Notes: generated by a model not told the origin, from the letters alone. A stretch of 64,000 nt of DNA from Acidobacteriota bacterium (GCA_019639115.1 JAHBSM010000007.1:1-64000); one strand, 5' to 3'; positions 17,213 to 27,306 are shown, counted from the stretch's first letter. A program made the numbers and translations.

Positions 17213-17647
17213 ATGGATATCAGAAAAGCAGTATTGATATTTACCGGAACGGTATGCGTCGGGCTTGGCGTACTTGGCATCTTTTTGCCGCTAATGCCAA
17301 CGACGGTCTTTCTTCTTATGGCCGCATATTGCTATTCGAAAAGCTCCGACCGATTCCACACTTGGCTCCTCAACAATCGATGGCTCGGCTCGTATATCAA
17401 GACCTATAAATCAGGCCAGGGCATCTCCGTCAGGCAAAAGGCTACGTCGATAGCTATACTGTGGGCGTCCATCGGGTTCAGTATTTGGATGATCAACGGT
17501 AAACTATGGGTCACTTTGCTATTGGCGGCTATCGCGATTGCGATCACGATCCACCTGTTGTGGATAAAGACTTACAGACCCGGCCAGTCTGACGAAGCCG
17601 ACGAGCCGCAGCAACCCGATCCGGTCCGGGCCGCAGCCGAACTCTAA
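17213..17647 (+). CDS. YbaN-family (DUF454) membrane protein
   Basis: A 144-residue membrane protein with an N-terminal span and the family pattern GLGVLGIFLPLMPTTVFLL, then AAYCYSKSSDRFHTWLLNN. Two more hydrophobic segments lie between residues 80 and 125. The C-terminal tail is Pro/Asp-rich and soluble. YbaN proteins are widespread inner-membrane proteins of unknown function. The ATG at 17213 is preferred to an upstream in-frame start. Confidence 0.85.
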   Translation: MDIRKAVLIFTGTVCVGLGVLGIFLPLMPTTVFLLMAAYCYSKSSDRFHTWLLNNRWLGSYIKTYKSGQGISVRQKATSIAILWASIGFSIWMINGKLWVTLLLAAIAIAITIHLLWIKTYRPGQSDEADEPQQPDPVRAAAEL

Positions 17648-17654
17648 TAAAAAG

Positions 17655-18200
17655 ATGGCAAATCACTTAAGCCGTACGGTTGATACCACCCTGCCCGCGT
17701 TTGGCGCGTCGGCAGTCCTATTGCAGGTCCTGCTCGTCGGCGTTGCGGCATTCGTGATGCCTGCGGCGGCCCATGCGGCCGGTGTGCCGGTTCGTGTATT
17801 TTTGCCAATGCACTGGCCCGTCATCCTGGCCGGGCTCGTTTACGGCTGGCGATCCGGGCTGCTGGTCGGAGCCGCCGCTCCGCTGGTCAGCTTTGCGGTC
17901 TCAGGTATGCCGCCCGTGTTCATCCTGCCCGCAATGACGGCTGAGCTTGCGATGTACGGTTTGGCGGCCGGCCTGCTTCGTGAAAGGTTCAAGCTCAACG
18001 CGTTTCTGGCGACGGCGGCCGCTTTGGTCGCGGGCCGAATCGTGTATGTCGCGTTCGCGATCGGAACCGGCACGAACGGCACGCCCATCGGCGAATATCT
18101 CGCAGCGGCTTTGCTACCGGGAGCTGCGGCCGCCATAGCGCAGCTGCTTATCTTGCCGATCGCGGCGAACGGCTGGGTTCGCCTCGGACGCTCTCGTTGA
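17655..18200 (+). CDS. ECF transporter S component (substrate-binding membrane protein)
   Basis: A 181-residue very hydrophobic protein with five to six predicted spans. HWPVILAGLVYGWRSG and the LPAMTAELAMYGLAAGLL segment resemble S components of energy-coupling-factor importers for vitamins. No ATPase or T component is next to it, so it would use a shared ECF module located elsewhere. The substrate cannot be assigned. It ends two bases from the convergent FMN reductase gene. Confidence 0.72.
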   Translation: MANHLSRTVDTTLPAFGASAVLLQVLLVGVAAFVMPAAAHAAGVPVRVFLPMHWPVILAGLVYGWRSGLLVGAAAPLVSFAVSGMPPVFILPAMTAELAMYGLAAGLLRERFKLNAFLATAAALVAGRIVYVAFAIGTGTNGTPIGEYLAAALLPGAAAAIAQLLILPIAANGWVRLGRSR

Positions 18201-18202
18201 TC

Positions 18203-18760
18203 TCAACCCTGCAGTTTACGTGTCCAAACGACAAGAGCCTCGAGCATCTTGCGTATGAAATCCCGTGTCGGTTCGTCAGTTAGCCGACCGTCGGCGTCAA
18301 ATTTTGCGGCTGCCCCGCCGATCATGACCTCCGGTTTGTTTATCGGGTGCATATCGAGGAAAACCATCACTTTGCGAAGATCGTATTGGGCTCGGGCCGT
18401 AGCGATATTGCCGCCGGAAACGCCCATGATCGCAGCCGGTTTGCCCTCCCAGGCGCTGTCGCCGTACGGCCGCGACGCACAGTCGATCGCGTTCTTGAGC
18501 ACGCCGGGTATCGAGTAGTTGTACTCGGGTGTCGCAAAGACGATCGCGTCAGCTTCGCGCACTTTTCGTTTGAACTCCACAATGGCCTGCGGAGGTTCCC
18601 GTTCGAGGTCCTGATCAAAAAGTGGCAGTTGCGATATATCGCATATCTCGAGCTCACATCCGTCAGGACAGAGCTCCTGAGCGGCGCGAAGTGCCGATGT
18701 GTTCCACGAGCCTTTTCTTAAACTGCCTGATATCCCGAGCAATCTGATCGTATCGTTCAT
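18203..18760 (-). CDS. NAD(P)H-dependent FMN reductase family protein
   Basis: A flavodoxin-fold enzyme of 185 residues. GISGSLRKGSWN (about residues 9-20) is the FMN phosphate loop, and ATPEYNYSIPGVLKNAID (about 77-94) is the hallmark of the chromate/quinone/azo-reductase family. It probably reduces quinones or similar electrophiles using NAD(P)H. It is followed on the same strand, upstream, by aldehyde dehydrogenase. Confidence 0.92.
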   Translation of the reverse strand: MNDTIRLLGISGSLRKGSWNTSALRAAQELCPDGCELEICDISQLPLFDQDLEREPPQAIVEFKRKVREADAIVFATPEYNYSIPGVLKNAIDCASRPYGDSAWEGKPAAIMGVSGGNIATARAQYDLRKVMVFLDMHPINKPEVMIGGAAAKFDADGRLTDEPTRDFIRKMLEALVVWTRKLQG

Positions 18761-18872
18761 ATGATCTGTCTCTCCAAAGCAATAGCGTACAACGCCCCTC
18801 GACGTCGCGCGTCGTCAAATAGTATTAGATCCGACTGATCAATTCGGCTGGCTCTCCGTACCGGATGCGGGC

Positions 18873-20480
18873 CTACTTTTTCAGCAGTTCGATGATGCGT
18901 TTCACTAGCTGCGGCAGCATGGACGCCGTCTTTACGATAGAGCCGCTGGCGAAATCCGTCGCGAATCGGCGAAATGTCGCGGTCGCGGCGGGAGTATAGG
19001 GCATCCACCATGCGTCGGGCAGGATTGCGAGCCCATTCGTGTGGATGTGCTGCGGCTGAACGAGTTCCATCAGGCCCTCGAGGCCGTGTGTGCGGCCGCG
19101 TCCCGAGTTCTTGAACCCGCCCCACGGCGTCTGGCTTATACCGTGAGTGTAGAGCACTTCGTTGATACAGACCGAGCCGGCCTCGATCTTTTCGGCGACG
19201 CGGCGAGCGCGTGACCTGTCGCGGGTCCAAACACTGGCCGTCAGTCCGAACTCGCTGTCGTTCGCCAGGGTGATCGCCTCGTCTTCTGTATCAAAGACGC
19301 AGATCGGCAGCGTTGGGCCAAACGTTTCCTCGCGCATCGGCAGCATCTGATTCGTCGCACCGGTGATGACCGTCGGAGCGAAAAAGAATCCGCTTGCCGT
19401 CTCGATCTGGTCGGTCGGTTCGGTAAAGCCCGGTACGATCACTTCTCCGCCGGTCTCGACCTTAGCCCCGGCATCTTTGAACGCTTCGACGTGTTCAAAG
19501 ACCGTTTTCAACTGACGCTCGGACGACATTGCAGCAACCGAAACTTCCGGGTCGCTGCCAACGCCGACCTTGAGCCGTTTCGTGCGTTCGATGATCTTTT
19601 CGGTCAATTTGTCGGCTGCACCGCGTTGGACATAGAGCCGTTCGACCGACGAGCACGACTGGCCCGCATTGCAGAACGCGCCCCAAACGGCCGCGGCTGC
19701 GGCGAGGTCCAGGTTGGCGTCATCGAAAACGATCATCGGATCCTTGCCGCCGAGCTCCAGGACGCACGAGGTCAGGTTCCCGGCTGCGGCCTCTGCGATC
19801 CTCTTACCGGTCGCGACAGAGCCCGTGAACATGATCTTGTCCGGCGGTGCCTCGACGAGCGCCGCACCTGTCGTGCCGTCGCCGGTCACGACCTGAACAG
19901 CGTTCTCCGGAAATCCCGCTTTCTGAAATATTTCGCCGATCTTAAGTCCAATAAATGGAGTAAGTTCCGACGGTTTGATGACCACGGTGTTACCGGCCAT
20001 CAATGCCATTGCTGCCTCTCCGAGCGGAATGGAGAACGGATAATTCCAGGCCGGAATTATGCCGACGACCCCGAACGGATGATAGATGACCTTCGACGAG
20101 CGTCCGAGCAAACCGTAGAGCCCGATGCCGATCATGCGCGGTTTGAGCAGCCGTTCCGTGTTGCGAGCGAAATGCTGCATCAGGTCGAGGACCGGAGCGA
20201 TCTCCATCGAAAGGGCCTCGGCGACCGGTTTGCCTGATTCGCGCGAGATGAGCCCGGCGATATCGTCCATCTCGGCGAGGATCACTTCGCGGGCCGCCAT
20301 CACGAGTTGCTTTCGCGTCGCAAATGATGTGTCACGCCATTTCAAAAAAGCATCGCGCGACCGATCTACGGCCGAACGCACATCGTCAGCCGAGGTATTT
20401 GCTACGCGCCCGATCTCTTCGCCGGTGGCCGGGTTGATCGAGACGATCTCGTTTGTTTCGGCTCTCATTGTCTGTGCCAT
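18873..20480 (-). CDS. Aldehyde dehydrogenase family protein
   Basis: NAD(P)-dependent oxidation of an aldehyde to the acid. The catalytic Cys is in the FCNAGQSCSSVERLYV segment (about residue 290), the general base Glu in LELGGKDPMIV (about 255) and the cofactor loop at FTGSVATGKRIAEAA. The 535 residues include a C-terminal extension of about 45 residues with a Lys-rich end (LVKRIIELLKK) that could be an amphipathic membrane-anchoring helix, as in fatty-aldehyde dehydrogenases. The specific substrate is unknown. It lies four bases downstream of the truncated alaS stop region. Confidence 0.93.
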   Translation of the reverse strand: MAQTMRAETNEIVSINPATGEEIGRVANTSADDVRSAVDRSRDAFLKWRDTSFATRKQLVMAAREVILAEMDDIAGLISRESGKPVAEALSMEIAPVLDLMQHFARNTERLLKPRMIGIGLYGLLGRSSKVIYHPFGVVGIIPAWNYPFSIPLGEAAMALMAGNTVVIKPSELTPFIGLKIGEIFQKAGFPENAVQVVTGDGTTGAALVEAPPDKIMFTGSVATGKRIAEAAAGNLTSCVLELGGKDPMIVFDDANLDLAAAAAVWGAFCNAGQSCSSVERLYVQRGAADKLTEKIIERTKRLKVGVGSDPEVSVAAMSSERQLKTVFEHVEAFKDAGAKVETGGEVIVPGFTEPTDQIETASGFFFAPTVITGATNQMLPMREETFGPTLPICVFDTEDEAITLANDSEFGLTASVWTRDRSRARRVAEKIEAGSVCINEVLYTHGISQTPWGGFKNSGRGRTHGLEGLMELVQPQHIHTNGLAILPDAWWMPYTPAATATFRRFATDFASGSIVKTASMLPQLVKRIIELLKK

Positions 20481-20484
20481 TTTG

Positions 20485-22374
20485 TCAGGCTGCCGCTCGC
20501 TCGATCACTCCATATGCCGCGTCGATCGCCTCGCTGAGTTTTTCGGGGTCGGTGCCGCCGCCCTCGGCCATATCGGGTTTACCGCCGCCTTTTCCGCCGA
20601 CGATAGGAGCGATCTCGCGGATTATATTTCCTGCCTTGACCTTGGCGGTCAGATCGTCAGACACGCGGACGATCAGGCCGGCCTTGCCGTCGTCTTTGCG
20701 GCCGATGATAACGATGCCGCTCTTAAGGCGAGCAAGCAGCGTGTCCGAAAGCTGCCGGGTCGCGCCTGCGTCGAGGCCCTCGACGATCTTTGCCAGCACG
20801 CGCACGCCAGCGATGTCTCTGACGTCGTCCGCATCGCCATTCGTCGCCGAGCCGCCGCCCATTGCTGCTTTTAGCTTGAGATCGTCCATCTCCTTGCGAG
20901 TCCGCTTCAGCTCCTCTTGGAGTCTCGCAATGGCGTTAGGCAGATTGTCGCGTTGCGTATTGAGCGCCGCGAGCGACGCGTCGATCAGTTTTTCGTCTTC
21001 ACGAAATCGCCTGAAAGAGTCAAAGCCCGTGACAGCCCTGATCCGTCTCACGCCCGACGCGATCGCTTCGTCAGAGATGATCTTGAATGATCCGATATCG
21101 CCGGTTGCACTGACGTGGGTGCCGCCGCAGAGCTCACGCGAGAACGTGCCGTCACCCACCGAAAGCACGCGAACCTCGGAGCCGTATTTCTCGCCAAACA
21201 TTGCTACCGCACCGGAACGCATTGCGTCCTCGAGCGCCATCATATTCGTCGTAACCGGTTCATTCTCAAGGATATAGCGGTTTACCAGATCTTCGACCTC
21301 GGCGATCTCGGCCGACGTCATCGGCTGATAATGTGCAAAATCGAACCGCAGATAATTTGGCGCAACGACCGAACCTGCCTGTTTGACGTGTGTTCCCAGG
21401 ACCTCTTTTAAGGCCGCGTGGACCAGATGCGTCGCGGTGTGATTTCGCCGCGTTGCGTCGCGCTTCTCAGCATCGACGATCGCCGTCACTTCGTCGCCGA
21501 CTTTGATCTCGCCTTTTTCGACCGTCACCTTGTGGATGATCAATCCCGCGACCGGTGAGTATGTATCTGCAACCGCTGCGGTGCCCTTCGACGTGACCAG
21601 CTTGCCGGTATCGCCGACCTGTCCGCCCGATTCGGCATAGAACGGCGTGCGGTCGAGCACGACGCTGCCTTGCCGGCCTTCGCCCAACTTATCGACCTGC
21701 GCGTCGCCGTCGAGTATAGCGACGACCTTTGCTCCATCGACCTGCGTCACGTCGTAGCCGAGGAATTCGTTCGCCGCGACCTTGTCCAGTATCTCGGCAT
21801 ACACCGGCGAGACCTCGCTTTTGCGAGACGTTTTGCCGATGTCGGATTGCTGCTGCAGCGATTGCAGAGCCGCATCAAAACGTGAGTTGAAATCGTCTTC
21901 GTCGAGGACGATGCCTTTCTCCTCTAAGAACACGCGGATCAGATCGCGAGGCGTTCCGAATGTGTCGTAAAGTTTGCCGATCGACAGGAACAAAGCGTCG
22001 TCCGCATGTGTGTCGCCTGTAATGCCGAGCTCAGCCAGTTTGCCGAGTCCGACGGTCACAGTTGCTCCAAACCGCTCTTCCTCGAGCCGCACCATCTTGC
22101 CGATGAATTCACGCTGGGTCTCGAGTTCGGGAAACGCACCGTTGAAACGCGAGACGACCTCGTCGCAGACCTTGTAAAAGAACGGATCGGTGAGGCCCAA
22201 GTGTTCGCGGCCGTGATATATGGCACGGCGCATTATCTTGCGCAGCACGTAGTTGCGGCCTTCGTTGCCTGGCAAGATGCCGTCGGCAATGGCAAACGCG
22301 GTCGAACGCGCATGATCCGCGATCACGCGGCAAGCAAACTGCTGTTGGTCATCGAGGCTATCGTAAACGCTCAT
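20485..22374 (-). CDS. alaS: Alanyl-tRNA synthetase lacking the catalytic domain (editing and C-Ala parts only)
   Basis: The 629-residue product starts MSVYDSLDDQQQFACRVIAD and enters AlaRS at the RVIADHARSTAFAIADG motif. By the offset of the editing motif this is about residue 250 of standard AlaRS of about 875 residues. The class II motifs 1, 2 and 3, which bind ATP and alanine, would lie upstream and are absent. What remains looks intact: tRNA-recognition helices, GGQVGDTG, the editing zinc residues HTATH (about 309-313) and CGGTH (about 415-419), and the glycine-rich C-Ala end (GGKGGGKPDM). It cannot activate alanine as written. It may hydrolyse mischarged Ser- or Gly-tRNA(Ala) in trans, or be a relic with a complete alaS elsewhere. 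The region upstream holds no catalytic remains, and a start codon with AT-rich promoter-like sequence (TATATTA) precedes it. Confidence 0.85.
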   Translation of the reverse strand: MSVYDSLDDQQQFACRVIADHARSTAFAIADGILPGNEGRNYVLRKIMRRAIYHGREHLGLTDPFFYKVCDEVVSRFNGAFPELETQREFIGKMVRLEEERFGATVTVGLGKLAELGITGDTHADDALFLSIGKLYDTFGTPRDLIRVFLEEKGIVLDEDDFNSRFDAALQSLQQQSDIGKTSRKSEVSPVYAEILDKVAANEFLGYDVTQVDGAKVVAILDGDAQVDKLGEGRQGSVVLDRTPFYAESGGQVGDTGKLVTSKGTAAVADTYSPVAGLIIHKVTVEKGEIKVGDEVTAIVDAEKRDATRRNHTATHLVHAALKEVLGTHVKQAGSVVAPNYLRFDFAHYQPMTSAEIAEVEDLVNRYILENEPVTTNMMALEDAMRSGAVAMFGEKYGSEVRVLSVGDGTFSRELCGGTHVSATGDIGSFKIISDEAIASGVRRIRAVTGFDSFRRFREDEKLIDASLAALNTQRDNLPNAIARLQEELKRTRKEMDDLKLKAAMGGGSATNGDADDVRDIAGVRVLAKIVEGLDAGATRQLSDTLLARLKSGIVIIGRKDDGKAGLIVRVSDDLTAKVKAGNIIREIAPIVGGKGGGKPDMAEGGGTDPEKLSEAIDAAYGVIERAAA

Positions 22375-22477
22375 CAGCTAGATAATATACCAAATGAGAG
22401 AGACGTTCGATTGACACCGTCACCCGATAGGGCGACAATCACCCTTATCTGACAAGCAGGGACGACGGAGGTGTCAT

Positions 22478-22768
22478 ATGTTCGTCATCCGAAACGTATT
22501 CCGATGCCGGCCGGGCAAGGCCGGTGCGGTCGCCGATAAATTTCGCGCAGCTCACGAACTGATGCGAGACACGGGCATCGAGCCGCGGATAATGATCGAC
22601 GAGGTCGCAGATTTCTGGACCGTCGTCGTCGAGGTCGAGGTCGAGGACCTGGCCGAATTCGGCCGCGTGATGCATGAGCGAGGCTCGCGCGAAGATGTAA
22701 AGGCAGCAATGTCCGGATATCTTGAGATGGTCGAGAGCGGCCGCCGTGAGATATACCGGGTGGTGTGA
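22478..22768 (+). CDS. Small hypothetical protein, dimeric alpha/beta-barrel-like
   Basis: A 96-residue soluble protein. MFVIRNVFRCRPGKAGAVAD resembles the first strand and helix of NIPSNAP/ABM-like small barrels, as does the alternating pattern of the VVVEVEVEDLAEF segment. No catalytic residues could be assigned. It is divergent from the truncated alaS with about 100 bases between the two starts. The family call rests on strand pattern and is weak. Confidence 0.65.
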   Translation: MFVIRNVFRCRPGKAGAVADKFRAAHELMRDTGIEPRIMIDEVADFWTVVVEVEVEDLAEFGRVMHERGSREDVKAAMSGYLEMVESGRREIYRVV

Positions 22769-22788
22769 CCTGCAAATACTTAGGTGAT

Positions 22789-23169
22789 ATGAATAGATCC
22801 GTTTCTTTGGCGGCGTTGTCGGCCGTCGCGTTGATCGTTATGCTTGCGGCCGGCGAGGCCGAGGCACAGCGAGTGGGCGGCTACAAAGCTATCGACGTCG
22901 CGGACGCAGGCGCCGTAGCTGCGGCGAATTTCGCCGTTTCGTCGCGTTCGGCGAGTACTGAGATCGAGGTCTCGCTGATATCGATCGAGCGGGCCGAACG
23001 TCAGGTCGTGGCGGGTTCAAATTACAAGCTTTGCCTCAGGGTAAGCTCTCCGGACGGAGAGGACGGGGCCGAATCAGAAAGTATGGTGACGGCGGTCGTC
23101 TTTGTCGATCCAAAAGGCGTTTCCAAACTGACCAGCTGGGAAGATTCGGAATGCGGCAGCCCGGAATGA
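22789..23169 (+). CDS. Secreted cystatin-like protein
   Basis: The start at 22789 gives a signal peptide (NRSVSLAALSAVALIVMLAAG, then EAEAQ) with probable cleavage near residue 25-27. The mature domain reads GGYKAIDVADAGAVAAANFA, matching the first strand and helix of cystatins. QVVAG (about residue 78-82 after the start) is the inhibitory QxVxG loop. A C-terminal Trp in KLTSWE could be the second hairpin contact. Cystatins inhibit papain-like cysteine proteases and resemble periplasmic proteins of several bacteria. The inhibitory role is inferred from motifs and is not tested. Confidence 0.72.
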   Translation: MNRSVSLAALSAVALIVMLAAGEAEAQRVGGYKAIDVADAGAVAAANFAVSSRSASTEIEVSLISIERAERQVVAGSNYKLCLRVSSPDGEDGAESESMVTAVVFVDPKGVSKLTSWEDSECGSPE

Positions 23170-23185
23170 TCCCGGGCCTTCGTCG

Positions 23186-23830
23186 TCATTCGATGCCCCA
23201 CTCGGTGCCCTTGATCCTACCGAGCAGTTGGAGCGTGCGGCGATCACCTTCGTGGAGCGAGCGGATCAGCCACAGCAGCCCGTCCGACGTGCGTTTCGTC
23301 CACTCTATATCGCTGAAATGATACGGATCAACCGCTGAACGGGCCTTGCCGGGTCCATACGTCCTCACAACGTAGCTTTTAAGGTCGAATTCCGGTTTGA
23401 AATTGACGTAGATCGCGTATACAAAAGCTTTTGCAGGGATCTTCTCGATGATCGGGCGTTTGACCTCAGCCTCGTATTCTTCGCCGTCGCCGATCTTTCG
23501 CTTTACGGTATCTACCCGCAGCCCGGCCTCGCGAAGCGCAATGTCATAATCCTGGACCATTACGACAATCTCGGCCACGTTGCCTTTGTCGATCGGGACC
23601 CTGATCGCCAATGCTTCGAACCGATCGTCCTCGATCTCGGCCGCTTTGAGCTCGATCTGCTTTGCAAATTCGCGAAGCGTCATGCCGAGATATACCCGGC
23701 CGAGTTCTTTTGGGATGAACCTGGCCTGAGCCGGATAACTATAACCGGCCTTGCGCTGTGCAAACGTTTCCGCCGGTAGCATTACTGCACAGATGGCCAA
23801 CAAAGCAATGATCAAGAGACGTCGTTCCAT
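23186..23830 (-). CDS. Secreted hypothetical protein
   Basis: A 214-residue protein with a clear signal peptide (RRLLIIALLAICAVML through PAETFAQ). The mature part begins with a Tyr/Phe-rich stretch and contains LGRVYLGMTLREFAK, a pattern seen in small lipoprotein-like beta domains. It has two long alternating strands (VAEIVVMVQDYDI and the KAFVYAIYVNFKPEF segment). I do not recognise a family. It converges on the cystatin-like gene and lies downstream of transketolase on the same strand. Confidence 0.75.
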   Translation of the reverse strand: MERRLLIIALLAICAVMLPAETFAQRKAGYSYPAQARFIPKELGRVYLGMTLREFAKQIELKAAEIEDDRFEALAIRVPIDKGNVAEIVVMVQDYDIALREAGLRVDTVKRKIGDGEEYEAEVKRPIIEKIPAKAFVYAIYVNFKPEFDLKSYVVRTYGPGKARSAVDPYHFSDIEWTKRTSDGLLWLIRSLHEGDRRTLQLLGRIKGTEWGIE

Positions 23831-23880
23831 GGCAACTGTGTCTATTTTATCACGCCGAGAGAGTAGTTCGGTTCAGGGCC

Positions 23881-25896
23881 TCAAGCAAGCAGACTCTTTG
23901 CCGCACGCAGAACATTGTCGGCCGTGAAGCCATATTCCCTGAAGACGTCCTCAGCAGGAGCCGAGGTGCCGAATCTATCGACCGCGACGACAGAGCCGCG
24001 ATCCCCGACGTATTTATGCCAGCCTTGCGAGACGCCGGCCTCAACGGCTAGCCGCGCGGTAACTTTCGGCGGCAGAACCTCGTCGCGATACTTCTGCGGC
24101 TGAGCGTCAAAGAATTCCCAGCATGGCATCGAAACGACTCGCGTAGGTGTGCCTTCGGCGTTGAGCTTCTCGCGAGTTTCCAATGCGAGGCCGACCTCGC
24201 TACCGGTGGCGATCAAGATGAGCTTGGGCGTCGCCTGTTTGCCAGCCTTGGTCTCGGCTTCGGCGAGGATGTATGCGCCTTTGTGCAGTCCGCTCGCCGA
24301 GGCGTATTTTTTGCGGTCAATGATCGTGACCTTTTGCCGCGACAGAGCAAATGCCGTCGGCGCACCGGTGCGCTTGAGTGCCGCACGCCAGGCTTCACGT
24401 ACCTCGTGCGCATCGCAGGGACGTATGACAGCGAGATGAGGAATGGCCCGCAACGCGGCCAGATGCTCTACCGATTGATGTGTCGGCCCGTCCTCTCCCA
24501 GCCCAATTGAATCATGCGTGAATACATAGATCACCTGTATATGCGACAGCGCCGCGAGCCGTATCGCCGGCCGCATATAATCCGAAAAGGTCTGAAACGT
24601 GCCGCCGAACGGGATCACTCCGCCGTAGAGGGCCATGCCGTTCATCACCGAACCCATCGCGTGTTCACGTATGCCGTAATGGACGTTGCGGTTCTGGAAT
24701 CTACCTGCCTGTATATCATCAGACGCTTTGATGTAGGTGTTGTTCGACGGTGTGAGATCGCCCGAACCGCCGACCAAATGCGGGACCGCTCCGGCGATAG
24801 CGTTGATGACGTCGCCGCTGTACGCCCGCGTCGCTTTTGCATCGACACCGTCAAAGGCGGGCAGCGATCGCTCCCAATCGTTTCCTAGACCGTTGCGGAT
24901 CTTCGCGAATTCAGCTCCAAGCTCGGGGTGCGTCCTTTCGTATCGTGCGACGAGGTTATCCCAGTCGCGGCTGAGCTTGGCACCATTCTTTACGGCTTGC
25001 CGCATGTGCGCCGCAACCTCTTTCGGCACATAGAAATGCTTGTTCTCCGGCCAGCCGAGGTTTCGCTTTGTCTCTTTCACCGCCTCTTCGCCGGGAGCGT
25101 CAGAGTGCGCCTTTGACGTACCTTGCTTCGGCATACCGAATCCTATGATCGTATGCACCCTGATCAGCGAAGGCTTGTCTTTGATCTTCTGCGCCGCCTT
25201 GATAGCTGCCTCGATAGCCTTGAGGTCGTTGCCATCAGCGACGTCGCTTACGTGCCATCCGCAGGCCTCGAATCGTTTTGTAACGTCCTCAGTGAACGCA
25301 AGGTCGGTCGATCCGTCGATCGTAATGCGGTTGTCGTCGTATAGATAAATGAGGTTGCCGAGCTTGAGGTGCCCGGCGAGCGATGCTGCCTCGTAGCTGA
25401 CGCCTTCCATCAGGTCGCCGTCCGAGCAGATGCAGTAAATGTAGTCGTCGATGACCTTGAAGCCCGGTTTGTTAAAACGCGCCGCCAGATGTTTGCTTGC
25501 CAGTCCCATCCCGACGCCGTTGGCAAAACCTTGTCCCAGCGGTCCCGTCGTCACCTCGACACCGGGCGTGAGTATATTCTCCGGATGGCCGGGCGTTTTG
25601 GATCCGATCTGCCGAAACCTTTTGATCTCGCTCATCGGGAGGTCGTATCCGGTCAGATGCAGCAGCGAATACAACAGCATCGAGCCGTGTCCGCCGCTTA
25701 ATAGAAAACGGTCACGCCCGAGCCACTTCGGTCGTTTCGGGTCGTGCCTTAGAAACTTGGTCCACAGCACATACGCCGCGGGAGCCATGCCGAGTGGCAG
25801 TCCCGGATGGCCCGAATTCGCCTTTTGAATGGCATCGAGCGACAACGTGCGTATGGTGTTGATCGAAAGCTGGTCGAGGAGCGAGCGTGAAGTCAT
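23881..25896 (-). CDS. tkt: Transketolase
   Basis: Transketolase moves two-carbon ketol units in the pentose phosphate and Calvin-type pathways, using thiamine diphosphate and a divalent metal. The 671-residue protein starts [16 protein letters not shown]. The ThDP motif begins [20 protein letters not shown] and continues to [12 protein letters not shown]. Substrate-binding histidines lie in [35 protein letters not shown] and ALSRQK. The upstream FGGY kinase fits a sugar-phosphate operon. An in-frame upstream start exists, but 25896 matches the family. Confidence 0.96.
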   Translation of the reverse strand: MTSRSLLDQLSINTIRTLSLDAIQKANSGHPGLPLGMAPAAYVLWTKFLRHDPKRPKWLGRDRFLLSGGHGSMLLYSLLHLTGYDLPMSEIKRFRQIGSKTPGHPENILTPGVEVTTGPLGQGFANGVGMGLASKHLAARFNKPGFKVIDDYIYCICSDGDLMEGVSYEAASLAGHLKLGNLIYLYDDNRITIDGSTDLAFTEDVTKRFEACGWHVSDVADGNDLKAIEAAIKAAQKIKDKPSLIRVHTIIGFGMPKQGTSKAHSDAPGEEAVKETKRNLGWPENKHFYVPKEVAAHMRQAVKNGAKLSRDWDNLVARYERTHPELGAEFAKIRNGLGNDWERSLPAFDGVDAKATRAYSGDVINAIAGAVPHLVGGSGDLTPSNNTYIKASDDIQAGRFQNRNVHYGIREHAMGSVMNGMALYGGVIPFGGTFQTFSDYMRPAIRLAALSHIQVIYVFTHDSIGLGEDGPTHQSVEHLAALRAIPHLAVIRPCDAHEVREAWRAALKRTGAPTAFALSRQKVTIIDRKKYASASGLHKGAYILAEAETKAGKQATPKLILIATGSEVGLALETREKLNAEGTPTRVVSMPCWEFFDAQPQKYRDEVLPPKVTARLAVEAGVSQGWHKYVGDRGSVVAVDRFGTSAPAEDVFREYGFTADNVLRAAKSLLA

Positions 25897-25939
25897 CTTT
25901 TTCAAATGTTCGAAAGGCTGAGTTAGTCCGGACGGTAAA

Positions 25940-27268
25940 TTACATTTTGCCAGTAGTTTCGAGCGCAAGCAAAGCGGCTCCCCTGAGTGAGGCTTCCTTG
26001 ACGTCGCTTACCTCCAGCCTGCGGCCCAATGCATCGGCTGCGATCTGCTGCCAGGCTCTGGATGCCAGAAGAGCACCGCCGGACGCGATCACGCGATCGA
26101 TCCTGCAAATGCGGTTCATACGCTCTTGTATGTCCGCCAATCGAAAAGCGACGCCTTCCATGGCGGCTCTAAGTACGTCAATGCCGTCGTGCTCGGACGT
26201 CAGTCCGATCATCGCTCCGCGTGCTTCCTCGTTGTAGCCCGTGGAGCGCTCGCCGAAAAAGAACGGTATGACCGTAAGGCCGTCGTCAGGTTCGCGAGCG
26301 GCGACCAGAGCGTCGCAGTTCTTTGCCAGGCCAAAGCGTTCGCGGATCAAGTGGTGCAGGTTCCCTCCGTCGGATAGCGCGCCGCCGACTATCGCCCTTT
26401 TGCCGTCGATGCGATAGCACCACAAACCTCGCGGGTGCCGACCGGGCACGCCGCCGTCGGGAATGGACCTCATCGCCGCCGACGTGCCTATCATCAGGCT
26501 CGCGGTGCCGGGCATCGGCCCGCAGGAGCCTATGTGGTCCGCGGCCCCGTCGCCTACCGCCGCGAACCAATCGGCCTTAGCCAGCGTCGGCCAGCGGCGA
26601 GCGTATCTTCGCGTCAACCTGAATGTCTCGCCATCGGCCGCGATCCGGGCCAGCGAGCCTTTCCGGAGTTTTAGGAACCGCAGCATCTCGGCATCCGGTA
26701 GGCACCTCCGCTGATCAAAGATGCCGGTCGCCGACGCCATCGAGATGCTTGTAACGCATTCGCCGAAAAGCCGTTCGGCGATCAGGTCCGGGAACGAGCA
26801 CCAGCGTGCCGTCTTGCGCCAGATCAAAGGCTGACGCTCGCGAAACCACATGAGTTTCGCCGGCCAGAAGCTGGAATGGAAATGGGCTCCCGTGCGGCGA
26901 TGCGACGCAGTCTCATCTAGTCGTTCCTTTATCAGCGGCGTGAACTCGCGGCTCCGCCGATCGGCCCACGTCAGCACCGGCGTCGTCGCGCGTCCGCGTT
27001 CGTCAACACCGACGATACCGTGCCAGAAAGCGCTCATTGCGACGGCCTCCACGGGATCGCCTGTTACAGCGGCGACACGGTCGATCACATCGAGGGTCCG
27101 CTGCATCAACTCCACTGAGTCGAATTCCGAAGCTCCCGCAGCCGGGATGCTCGGCGAGTGCTCAGCTTTGACGAGCGTGCGCGGCAGCATTCGTCCCGTC
27201 GCGTCGAACACGCACGCGCGAACGCTCGACGTGCCTATGTCGACAGAGAGAATGCTCGCTTTAGCCAA
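25940..27268 (-). CDS. FGGY-family carbohydrate kinase (gluconokinase-like)
   Basis: The ATP and sugar-binding pattern is [17 protein letters not shown] at the N-terminus, then [31 protein letters not shown] and the [17 protein letters not shown] segment near the C-terminus. This fits the gluconokinase/xylulokinase-type FGGY fold, phosphorylating a sugar or sugar acid before entry to the pentose phosphate pathway next to tkt. The start is uncertain: TTG at 27268 begins just before the conserved core, and a GTG at 27334 overlaps the preceding stop. Substrate identity is inferred. Confidence 0.85.
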   Translation of the reverse strand: MAKASILSVDIGTSSVRACVFDATGRMLPRTLVKAEHSPSIPAAGASEFDSVELMQRTLDVIDRVAAVTGDPVEAVAMSAFWHGIVGVDERGRATTPVLTWADRRSREFTPLIKERLDETASHRRTGAHFHSSFWPAKLMWFRERQPLIWRKTARWCSFPDLIAERLFGECVTSISMASATGIFDQRRCLPDAEMLRFLKLRKGSLARIAADGETFRLTRRYARRWPTLAKADWFAAVGDGAADHIGSCGPMPGTASLMIGTSAAMRSIPDGGVPGRHPRGLWCYRIDGKRAIVGGALSDGGNLHHLIRERFGLAKNCDALVAAREPDDGLTVIPFFFGERSTGYNEEARGAMIGLTSEHDGIDVLRAAMEGVAFRLADIQERMNRICRIDRVIASGGALLASRAWQQIAADALGRRLEVSDVKEASLRGAALLALETTGKM

Positions 27269-27306
27269 TGATAGTTTTTGCGCCGGCTGCAGCCGCCGGA
27301 AAAGTG

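Noticed and set aside
18757..19230. Minus-strand frame of 157 codons ending just before the FMN reductase gene
   Set aside because: Lies inside aldehyde dehydrogenase in another frame and is Arg-rich; no motif.
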